From Sesamum alatum (Eukaryota; Streptophyta; Magnoliopsida; Lamiales; Pedaliaceae), in assembly GCA_034509735.1 (NCBI GenBank), contig JACGWO010000001.1, positions 31,127,966 to 31,191,965 of the forward strand: a DNA stretch of 64,000 bases. The letters run 5' to 3'. A program made the position numbers and the translations under genes. Under the pieces are notes generated by a model. It was not told the origin of the DNA and searched no databases. It saw only the letters and a list, made by a program, of their open reading frames with translations. The stretch's first letter is position 1; the number at the start of each line of letters is the position of its first letter. Positions 13,162 to 21,920 of the stretch are shown piece after piece.

Positions 13162-13173
13162 ACTCTGATACCA
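13162..13173 (-). other. Primer-binding site of R1
   Basis: TGGTATCAGAGT on the minus strand, one base after the 5' LTR end, is complementary to the 3' end of plant initiator Met-tRNA apart from its last base (C in R2 and R4). It would start minus-strand DNA synthesis. Confidence 0.85.
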
Positions 13174-13174
13174 C

Positions 13175-15152
13175 TGAAAGCCTTGGGTAGGCGTATGGAT
13201 CGTCCCGGGAGTAGCACGAATGCAGAAGCGCGGTATAATTTAAATTTCAAGAATTTAAACATGCATAAGTATACATTAAATTAAAAGCGTTCAAGGGGTG
13301 TACCCTTGAAACTCCCGGGCGTTCGGTGTATTTCATGATTAATAATAAAACATACACAAGAATCATGGAGGCCATAAGATTTTAAAATAAAGAGAACGAA
13401 AAACGTAAACCGGAAACCTATCGATTTGTCGTTTTCCTCTTCTAACCGGTACTCGCGTTGTTCCCCGTTTTGCTCCAAGATCTCGTATAGGAGACCCTCT
13501 AATTCGTGACGCGCAATCCGCCCACATTTCTTGAACTTCATGCTAGCGAAAGAACAAGTATATTTTGGAGAGGACAGATCGATCAAACGTTATTAATTTT
13601 ACGAGATCAATCCTCCTTGGTGTTTCAATTGTAAAAACAAAAGAACAAGAAAACACTTCTTGGAAGGAGAGAAAGAGATGCGGCCGAGAGGGAGAGAGAG
13701 CACACGAGTGTGTGTGTGTTTCAAGATTCATCATCCTCTTCAATGTGTGTGTGTTAAGGAGTATTTATAGAAGAGGAATCCTATTCCTCTTCTAGTTTCC
13801 AACACTTGAAGACTCCACCACAACTAGGATTTGACCTAGTCAAATCTAGCTTCTTTGGTCAAACCAATATTAGCCATAGATTTCTCCCTTTTATTATCAA
13901 CCATTAATTTAATTTGATGAAATATTTAAATCCTATTTAAACATTCCAAGGGCAATAAATAAATATACTAAATATAAATATTTATTCCAAGCCCTTTAAA
14001 TTAATTTCTAATAAATCTAATTTATTAGATAAATCCCTTTTATCCAATAAAAGGAATTAATTCTTTTCAAGAAAATAAGGACCCGATTAAATCCAGTTTA
14101 ATCGCTCCATTTCTCCAAATATTTAATTCTAAATTAAATACACTTATGTGTGCGGATTGTGTGTGACTCTTTAGGTTCACCTTCAGCTAGACTTGGTTGG
14201 ACTCCTGGAATCCGCCCGTTACCATGGGTGGCCATCTAGCAACGGTCCATGGCACTAGAGACTAGGTGAATATATGGGGATGAACATTTAGGCTCTACAG
14301 TACATTTATCCTTCCGTCTACTGTCTCACCACTTAGGGTCTAGGGCACGGATAATGCAGGTACCCATTCTGGACCTAAGTGTCGGTCTGTCCTTTACTAA
14401 ACGCAGCAAGGGAAACCTTCCCTTCTGTTCAGTTACTGTCGCCACAGATTTTAGGGACAAGACACAGAGCATTTCTGAGACACAACTGTCAACACCTTTT
14501 GACAGGAGACAGATCATTTCTTCGAAACTACTGTCACTCTACACACCGGAGCTGCACTAGATATGGCTTATGACTACTCAAGTGCATCTTGGCAATCTCT
14601 CACCATATCTAAGATACAGCCCTGATGCACAGGTAAACTCAGTAGTTCCTAAAGTCAAAGGACTTGACCTCTACCGTTGGAACCGGGAACACACGTCATA
14701 CCTAACCGACCCTACTCAAGGTCCTCCGTGAGACGGTTCCCGCGAGTCACCTCAGTCAGCTGCTCCCAGCAGGCCGTCCCACTAACACTGCTTAGACGAC
14801 CCTCGTCACCCGTCGATGAAATACGACAGCAGATGCTTAGTGCAAGTCTCAAAGGGAATCTCGATACCCAATTTCGAGATTCCTCGAGTAGGAGATTTCC
14901 AGACTGATTCGGTGGAACTGATTTCATGGACCTACCTCCAAGCGTAGTCCCAGTCCCCGAAGTATGATTTCAGTCTTTGGGCTTTGCTTGCGAAGTGAAC
15001 AAATATAAAGAAAACAAAGTGAATGCAAACAAAGTAAATATCAAATGAATTTCACTTCTTATTGATTAATGATTTATTAAAACCTCGAAATTGTTCAGAT
15101 ATAGGTTACAATTCGCCTACCAAGATTGGCTACATGGTCACTTATTCTAACA
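13175..15152 (-). repeat. 5' LTR of R1 (type C)
   Basis: A 1978-bp LTR runs on the minus strand from TGTTAGAATAAGTGACC at 15152 to GGCTTTCA at 13175, next to the primer-binding site. The CCATGG pair lies near 14223-14255. TTTGACCTAGTCAAA-type W-box pairs lie near 13829-13850, and a TATAAATA box is near 13767. A CA-rich run marks the transcribed part. Confidence 0.85.
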
Positions 15153-15422
15153 GGAATTATTTCCATGTCAATTTTTTCTAATTTTTTTCCATGTTGGAAA
15201 ATAATGGACCAATTATATTAAAAGCCCTAATTTAAAACACACACGTGATGGGCACGTTGTGAAATTCCGGCCATTTTTAAATTTTTTCGGCATTGGAAGG
15301 ATTGAAATTGCGATTTGTGTAAAAGTTAAAGGACAATTTTCAACCCTAGAAACATAAAGGTAAAAAACGCTAACAACAATAGTTATAGGACGAAATAATC
15401 ATTTAAGCCTAATTATAAATAA

Positions 15423-15800
15423 GGCCAAATTATATTTTTTGTCCTATAACTTTAGGTCGTTAGCACTGTTGGTCTTATAACTTGCTTCGTTTACACATTT
15501 AGTCCTTTTTTTGACAAATTTAGTGCAACACATATCATATTTGATCCTTTTTGGCAAATTTAGTCCTGTGTTGACAAATTTGGTCATAATGACATACAAT
15601 TACAGGACTAAAAATAAAATCTACTCGAGTGTGAATGGGACAAAAATTGTCAACACAGGACTAAATTTGCCAAAAGAGGACTGAACGTGAGATGTTCAGG
15701 ACTAAATTCGTCAAAAAAGGACTAAATGTGTAAATAGAGTAAGTTATAGGACCAAAATGCTAACGACCTATAGTTATAGGACCAAAAATATAATTTTGCG
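15423..15800. mobile_element. Mutator-like MITE with perfect 9-bp duplication
   Basis: TATAAATAA flanks both ends exactly (15414-15422 and 15801-15809). The ends are long inverted repeats: AAATTATA, TTTGTCCTATAACTT / TTTGGTCCTATAACTA and GGTCGTTAGCA occur in both arms, as do TTTACACATTTAGTCC stretches. The 378-bp element has no coding capacity. A 9-bp duplication with long inverted repeats indicates mobilisation by a Mutator-type transposase. The left duplication overlaps that of the neighbouring older MITE by five bases. Confidence 0.85.
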
Positions 15801-15809
15801 TATAAATAA

Positions 15810-16199
15810 ACATTATTGAATCAACATATTCATAAATCAATATGATCATAGTTTTTAGAACTAGTTTCTAGTAATTAAAATTACTAATTAAGTATGCTGC
15901 AAAAAAAAAAGGAAAAACATATTTGTTACTAAATGATAAATACACCAATTAATTTTATTAATTACCTAAAAAGCCCTAGTTTTTCCCCAAATTTTTGTCA
16001 TTTTGGGGAATACAATTTTTATAAGGTTCGTTAAAAGAGAAATTAGCTTGCCAAATCTTGTAAGCAAGCTTTGATCAATTACTCAAAATATTTGTTATTT
16101 CTATTTTTTCAATTTACAAGACTTTACGTTACAGAGATTTTGTTTTTTTTTTTCATGTTTTAGACTGAAAATCAACTTTCATTTAACCAAAATCAATTG
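15810..16199. other. AT-rich intergenic sequence
   Basis: No gene, terminal repeat or RNA gene is recognised. The stretch holds A-rich and T-rich runs and a small CCCCAAA-TTTTGGGG inverted repeat near 15993-16013. Confidence 0.5.
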
Positions 16200-17330
16200 A
16201 AACCTACTGAAAATAAGCACCATCCATGCTTGCGAAGGAGTCACCCTCGCAATAGTTCCCAGCAAAGCGGGAACGTTTGTCAGCCAAAGGGTTATGATCT
16301 CTACGCGTAAAGGAAAAGCAAAAAGAAACAAAAAGGATAGACAAAGAACGAATATGTTGAAACTAATAACCAAAGAAGGATTAATCCTCCATCTGTGACT
16401 CCAGCCAGTCGATCATTCCAAAATTATCATCCTCTATCGTCACTTACTCCATCCCCTCTGTTGTGCCAGTTCTAACTCCACCTTAATTGCCAACCACTTT
16501 GCATGCTCCTCCGAAAGAGCACATCGAATTCGATTGGACATCCATCACACAACTTCACCCGTCATGTCCCTTGCCACCAACCCCACTCCCAATTCCATCT
16601 CCTAGGTAAAAAACAACTCCATCAACATTTATCTTGATGACATCCACTGGCAAAAGAACCCATGAGCCCATGGTCGGAATGGCAGCCCCAGCATTTCCAT
16701 ATCCATAGGTAGTCCTGGGCCATGTTATACTCGTCCTTGATGTTCACTGGCCAGGCAATCGTCGACACTGGGATTCATCGCAAGCATTGTATAAACAGTT
16801 GATCGGCCGCGTGCACTACATAAAAAAAATTGTCCAATAACCCGAACACATCATAGCCGTAGGTTCCTCCGATATAGTATGAACTAGGGTCGGTCTCACC
16901 ACCACCCATAAAAAAAGGAGTTCAGACCCACAGGCTCGGGCTCAATCCCAACATGCAACGAAAAAAGTTGCGGCCCAGCCGCATCATAGCCCATTCATCG
17001 GTCCCAATTCATCTACCGGTAATCACCCTAGTGCGTTGACATATCAGGTACAACAGGAGTTAGTGCATGAACGGTACAAACAGATCATCATAGTACTCTG
17101 TCACCATTGCCTCGCCATTAGTTGTCCAATTATAACATCCCTCTATAAATTCCTTCATACATAAGTCAAACATAACCTCATCCATCACTTTTAACCTACT
17201 GTTTTTGCACTTATGTAACGAACACCTAATCTACTCATGGTCCATGTATGGAAGTTGATCCTTAGCCCAATTTACGAAGCCCCGAACACCATCCTCAGAC
17301 TCTTGCCAAACTCCTGCATTCCCGAGCAAG
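16200..17330 (-). pseudogene. Decayed LINE-type sequence with RNase H-like (RVT_3) domain
   Basis: Minus-strand translation of about 16690-16375 gives, with small frame changes, VIKINVDG, then GDGIGSG, VVARDMTGEVV, EEHAKWLAIKVELELA and VTIEDDNFGMIDWLES. This is the order of an RVT_3 RNase H domain (Asp in NVDG, Glu in EEHAKW). Farther down (16300-16210) RDHNPLADKRSRFAG resembles the usual domain end (RxxNxLADxLAxFA). Between them 16370-16301 could be a 70-bp GT-AG intron with a pyrimidine-rich 3' part. Upstream (17330-17230) GVWQESEDGVRGFV resembles text near the start of plant LINE RT. It is riddled with stops. A host RNase H-like gene remnant is the alternative. Confidence 0.6.
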
Positions 17331-18495
17331 TTGTTCTTATTAGTGTAGGTGACCAAAAAGTTAATTAGTTGGTCATTTTGTAATCTACTGTTAATAATCG
17401 TATTCGGTCTAATGTAAAATATTATCAATATATTTTATTCTTTGGCCATCTTTGTCGTATTATATTATATATTATTAATTATTTTCACGGATAAAGCCAA
17501 CAAACCAGTTAAACTAATGACTTGGATCGCGCATTTGATGGCGACTATGAAACAGACTTCCGAGGGATGGTCTGAGACATTCCAAGTCAAGAACCCTCAA
17601 GAATGGGTATTAAGGAGTTATGTAGAGACTTTAACTAAGTGATGCATTTATGTGACGAGTGCTGAGTTTCATCGACGATAGACGTATGACGTCTATGCAC
17701 TTTAGTGGGTGCTTGACAAGTGGTTGTCAAGTTCACTGAATTGACTAGCATGAGTCGTCATATTGAAGCCTATGTGGTGTGATCCGTAGGCCTAGAACTC
17801 CTTTGCTGCGATGGTACGGAACTTAGTCCTTCAACCTGAAGAGCCACAATAGCCTTGTGTATGGGGCGGTTGTATCTTGGTCCTGGCTAATATAACTGCG
17901 TATTTATATTATTGCCAAAAGCCTTGAACTATCGCAATCAAAAACATACATGGAGGTTGGTGCGTTACAAGAAGGATTCTATCGCCCATCATCAGATGAT
18001 GGCGATCTCCTATGTCCTCTAGACTGTGTACATTCCTAGAAGTCTGTGGCCACAGATATTAATAAAATAGGAAAATAGTTTCCCATGTTGATTAATGAGA
18101 AACATAATTTAGAATGCATACATAGTTATTGAATTCAACTATGGTAAGCTTTAGAATTCCGTACCCCAGACTTTGATCGGGACATAGCTTGATGGAAGGA
18201 CCTTATCCATAAGGTACGCGCAATTAAAGGTCCACACCAATTTAACGTATTCTCTAGCGCCATGGATCATTGCTAGACGGCCACCCATGGTAACGGCTAC
18301 TCTTGGATTAATGAGTGCAAGAGTGATTAATTTATTGTGATTTAATTAATCTAGAGCAAGTTAGTAGCCTGATTAAATTGTTTGTATGATACAAGTCCAA
18401 GTCTAGTTGAAGGTGGACCTATGAGGGTCACACAGAAAACACTAACGATATTGCGAGAATTAATTTTGGATGAGAATTAGTTATTGAATTAATTT

Positions 18496-18497
<2 letters not shown>

Positions 18498-18533
<36 letters not shown>
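18498..18533. repeat. (AG)n microsatellite in S2
   Basis: An uninterrupted AG dinucleotide run of about 36 bp lies inside the type D LTR. Confidence 0.95.
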
Positions 18534-18536
<3 letters not shown>

Positions 18537-18928
18537 CCTTTAAATTAATCATTTGAATAATTGGATTATTTAGTTGAGGTCCTATATGATAGAAAACCCT
18601 AAGTGTTAATTAATTGAATTAATTAAATGTATGAGTTTTGGGATTAATTAATTGGATTAATTAATCTTAGGTCTAAGAATTAAATAAAGATTTACATGTT
18701 GATGTAAATTGATTGATTGGATCAATTACTTACTAATCCAAAGTCAAACTGTGTTTAACTCATCAAATTGTGCTCAAGTCTCAAGGGACCCTCAAGGGAC
18801 CACAAGGACCTACTATGCATTAAAGGCCCTTGATTAGGGGTTTGCATCCTCGTGAGTAGAGCTCACCTATCACTGACTTGAATGAACCACCACCTCTATA
18901 TATAGAGGGTGTTGGAGCCTTGGTGTCA

Positions 18929-18934
<6 letters not shown>

Positions 18935-18954
<20 letters not shown>
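18935..18954. repeat. (AT)n microsatellite in S2
   Basis: An AT dinucleotide run flanked by ATAC and GTAT forms a self-complementary stretch in the type D LTR, just after its TATA-like region. Confidence 0.9.
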
Positions 18955-18960
<6 letters not shown>

Positions 18961-20822
18961 TTTACTCCCTATCTCTCATGTATCTCTCTTCTTAGTCAAA
19001 ATTTATCTTTCATCTTCTTCTTAAGAACATGAAATTCATTCAAGGTTTTCTTAAAAAACCTAGAACACTTTCTACTTCATTGAAGTGGTGTTCTAGTCCC
19101 ACTCTCTTGTGTTTCTAGGAAGGCTCAAAGAGACACAAGTTTGTGTTTTGGTGAACATGCTAGAGAAAGCATAACTTTGCTTTTCTGTGAATAAAGCAAA
19201 AAATCATTGTTGGAGGAGAGCTTTTGAAGCTAGGACACTCCAAGAGGTATTTACCCTTTGACTAACATCAAACTAGTTGGTGTTCAAGTGCTCGAATAGC
19301 CTGGTTGACGTTGGATATGATCTCGTTTATTATTTAATTTGTCGCTTTCGTTGCACATTTAACGTTTCGGGCTTGTACCGATTCCTTCACTTCTCATATA
19401 CCCACCTTGTAAATTATCTTAATAATTTTACCTAATTATAAACATACACGAACATACAGGAATATATTCCTAAAAGAAATTCCGTAGAATATGATCATAA
19501 TAATTAATCTCATGATGCATGGTTTCTTTGTAATATATAAGATTTTTTTAGTTGTTCATTACCTGAATAAAAATGCGCCTCCTCTCACATCAATTCAAAC
19601 TAGTGCTATCAATGGGTAGGCTAAGCCCTATCCAGACCCATGCCCTAAAGACACCCATTCTATCAAAATAATTACCTACCTAAACCCCCTAAAGACCCAA
19701 TGGGTCTTTAGAGCCAATGCCATTATTTTTTACCTAGAATTTTGGATCTGAGTAGGGTCTAGCCCAGTTTCATTTTTTTCTTTTCCTTATTAACGTTGTT
19801 AGATATCATTTGATATTATTATTTAAGACAGGTAATTAAAAAGCCACTAAATAAATTTGAATTAAAACAAAAATGATAAAGTATACTAAATACATATTGA
19901 ACATAGATTTAGACTGTTAGAATAGGTGACCATGTAAGCCAATTTTGGCGGGTATATGTAACCTATGTCTAGACAATTATAGGTGTTTTGATAAATCATT
20001 AATGAATAAAGAAGTGAATTTTCATTTGGCATTACTTTGTTTGTGTTCACTTGCACCTATTTTTCCATATCTGTTCACTACGCAAACAGAGCCCACGGAC
20101 TGAGATTCGATTTCGGGGACTGGGACTACGCTTGGAGGTAGGTCCATGGAATCAGTCTTCCCGAATCAGTCCGGAAATCTCCAAGTCAAGGAATCCCGAA
20201 AATGGGTACCGGGATTCCATTTGAGACTTGCACTAAGCATCTGCTGTCGTGTTTCATCGACGGGTGACGAGGATCGTCTAAGCAGTGTTAGTGGGTTAGC
20301 CTGCTAGGATGCAGCTGACTGAGGTGACTCGTGGGAACCGTCTTACGGAGGACCTTGAGTATGGTCTGCAAGGTATGACGAGTATTCCCGGTTCCAACGG
20401 TACAGGTCAAGTCCTTTGACTTGAGGAATTACTGAGTTTACCTGTACATCAGAACTGTATCTTAGATATGGTGAGAGATTGCCAGAATTCTCTTTGGTAG
20501 TCATAAGCCATGTCTAGTGCAGTCCTGGTGTGCAAAGTGACAGTAGTTTCCAAGAAAGGATCTGTCTCCTGTCAATAGGCTTTGACAGTTGAGTCTCATG
20601 TATGCTCTAGGTCTTGTCCCTAAAACTGTGGCCACAGTGACTGAACAGAAGGGAAGGTTTTCCCTTGCGGCGTTTAGTGAGGACAGACCGACACTTAGGT
20701 CCAAGATGGGTACCTGCGTTATCCGTGCCCTAGACACTAAGTGATGAGACCGAAGACAGAAGGACAAGCGTACTGTTAGAGCCTAAATGTTCATCCCTGA
20801 ATATTTCACCTAGCCTCTAGTG

Positions 20823-20859
20823 CCATGGACCGTTGCTAGATGGCCACCCATGGTAACGG
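20823..20859 (+). promoter_or_regulatory. Conserved LTR block with paired CCATGG and MYB cores
   Basis: Two CCATGG sites lie 25 bp apart. CCGTTG follows the first and TAACGG follows the second. Both fit the plant MYB core CNGTTR, in inverted orientation. The same block with the same 25-bp spacing was checked in S1 (4597/4622), S2 (18260/18285) and S4 (59731/59756), and a matching block is in every other sufficiently complete LTR here, although the surrounding sequence differs greatly. Its role is unknown; position in U3 suggests transcription control. Confidence 0.6.
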
Positions 20860-21208
20860 ACGGATTCTAGGAATCCGACCAAGTCTAGCTGAATGGTGAA
20901 CCTAAAGAGTCACACACTATCCACACACAATTAAATATTTAATTTGGAATTAAATATTGGAGTGAAGGAATGATTAAATTAGATTTAATCGGAACCTTTA
21001 TTTTTCTTGGAGAAATAATTCTTTCTATTTGATAGAAGGAATTAAATTGATAAATTGGATTTATCAAAGGAATTTATTTAATGGGCTTAAATAATATTTA
21101 TATTTATTTTAGCCTCTTGGAAATATTTAAATAGGTTTTAAATATTCCATTAAATTAAATTAAATCAACGGTTGAGATCAATGGGAGAGATGGATGGCTA
21201 GGATCGTT

Positions 21209-21255
21209 TTGACTAGGTCAAAACACTAGTTTGACTAGGACTTTGACTAGGTCAA
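21209..21255 (+). promoter_or_regulatory. W-box cluster upstream of R2 TATA box
   Basis: TTGAC occurs at 21209, 21231 and 21243, and its complement GTCAA at 21217 and 21251. Two of the pairs form TTTGACTAGGTCAAA palindromes. TTGAC followed by C or T is the WRKY-factor W-box core. The cluster ends 60 bp before the TATA box, suggesting stress-responsive transcription; this is inferred from motif only. Confidence 0.6.
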
Positions 21256-21314
21256 AATCCTAATCAAATTAGAGTTCTTAAAAGAAGAGTTTAAAGAGGA
21301 TTAAACTCCTCTTC

Positions 21315-21322
21315 TATATAAA
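21315..21322 (+). promoter_or_regulatory. TATA box of R2 5' LTR
   Basis: TATATAAA sits about 1.4 kb into the LTR and just before CA- and TC-rich sequence. It fits the core promoter for the genomic RNA, with a start about 30 bp downstream. Confidence 0.7.
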
Positions 21323-21908
21323 CCCCTAGCATCCTACAATTTACATGATGATGAAACTCCAACACACACACACAACACACACACACGGTTTCTCTCTCTC
21401 TCCCATCTCTCTCGTCCGCCCCTCTCTCTCTCAAGAAAATAGTTTTTCTTGATTCTTTTGTTCTTGGAACATTAGAATCTTGATGAATCAATACCATTAA
21501 TTGATAATGTGTTATTGATTCATCCACTCCAAAATTATACACTTGTTCGTTGCTAGCACGACGTGCAAGATACGTGGGTGGATCGTGTGTCACGAATTAG
21601 AGGGTCTCAAAGACGGGATCTTGGTGCAAAACGGGGAACAACGCGTGTAGCCGTTGAAGACGAAAACGACAACGGGTAGGTCTCGTTTTAAATTTTCGTC
21701 CCTCTTTAATTTTCAACCCTATGGCCTCCATGATTTATTTTATGTTATACGTTCATGAGATACACCGAATGCCCGGGAAAATTTCAAAGGCACACCCTTT
21801 GAAACGTGTTTTTTAATTTAAAAGCATGTTTAAATTCCGTTTTAATTTTTAATTATACCGCGCTTCCGCATTCGCGCTTTTCCCGGGACGATCCACATAA
21901 TCTTTCAG

Positions 21909-21920
21909 TGGTATCAGAGC
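21909..21920 (+). other. Primer-binding site of R2
   Basis: TGGTATCAGAGC, one base after the LTR, complements the 3' end of initiator Met-tRNA, the usual copia primer. Confidence 0.92.

Larger units (their letters stand above)
2894..15152 (-). mobile_element. Ty1/copia retrotransposon R1, chimeric (3' LTR type A, 5' LTR type C)
   Basis: Read on the minus strand, the order is 5' LTR (15152 to 13175), primer-binding site, leader, gag, protease, integrase, reverse transcriptase, RNase H, polypurine tract and 3' LTR (7319 to 2894). The two LTRs belong to different subfamilies: the 5' one is type C, 1978 bp, ending AAGGCTTTCA; the 3' one is type A, ending CTTGTCCTTCA. The 5-bp flanks differ (ATTGG left, GGAAT right). 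LTRs of one insertion start identical, so this is best read as recombination between an A-type and a C-type element. The C-terminal pol sequence (VSQVAH, HLDKI) matches A-type R8, whereas the leader carries the GC tract also seen in B-type copies. Gag and pol contain stops and frameshifts. Confidence 0.85.
2693..15409. mobile_element. Mutator-like MITE split by retroelement R1
   Basis: 2693-2893 and about 15209-15409 are long terminal inverted repeats. The left end GGCTTAAATGATT matches the reverse complement of the right end. The arms also share a CACGTGTGTGTTTTAAATTA word and a TAATATAATTGG word at their inner edges. The flanks TACTTATAA (2684-2692) and TAATTATAA (15410-15418) form a 9-bp duplication with one mismatch, as expected for Mutator-type elements. 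Without the insert the element would be about 460 bp and non-coding, so it needed a transposase in trans. R1 (2894-15152) lies at the inner edge of the left arm. Confidence 0.75.
17332..19389 (+). mobile_element. Probable solo LTR S2 (type D)
   Basis: The sequence begins TGTTCTTATTAGTGTAGGTGACC and ends GATTCCTTCA, the same order of blocks as types A-C but strongly diverged. The CCATGG pair is at 18260-18265 and 18285-18290, with the same 25-bp spacing. AAGTCTAGTTGAAGGTGGACC then GGGTCACACA follow, and a TATATATA box with GGGTGTTGG after it is near 18897-18915. No primer-binding site or pol adjoins. No 5-bp duplication was found (left CAAGT, right CTTCT), so the ends may be off by some bases. 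19390-19591 beyond it is AT-rich without a gene. Confidence 0.7.
19915..21907 (+). repeat. 5' LTR of R2 (type B)
   Basis: A 1993-bp LTR runs from TGTTAGAATAGGTGACC to ATCTTTCA, one base before the primer-binding site. The CCATGG pair is at 20823-20828 and 20848-20853. W-box pairs are at 21209-21255 and the TATA box at 21315-21322. CA- and CT-rich runs follow (21360-21435), marking the likely start of the transcribed region. Confidence 0.93.

Noticed and set aside
2889..15157. A 5-bp target duplication for R1
   Set aside because: The flanks are ATTGG and GGAAT, and no shift of the ends by a few bases makes them agree.
20501..20767. Minus-strand frame of 88 codons recurring in several type B and C LTRs
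   Set aside because: It is antisense to U3, altered by frameshifts between copies, and explained by LTR repetition.
21909..21920. Possible tRNA gene from the match to initiator Met-tRNA
   Set aside because: Only the 12-base primer-binding complement is present, at the expected place after an LTR. There is no cloverleaf around it.
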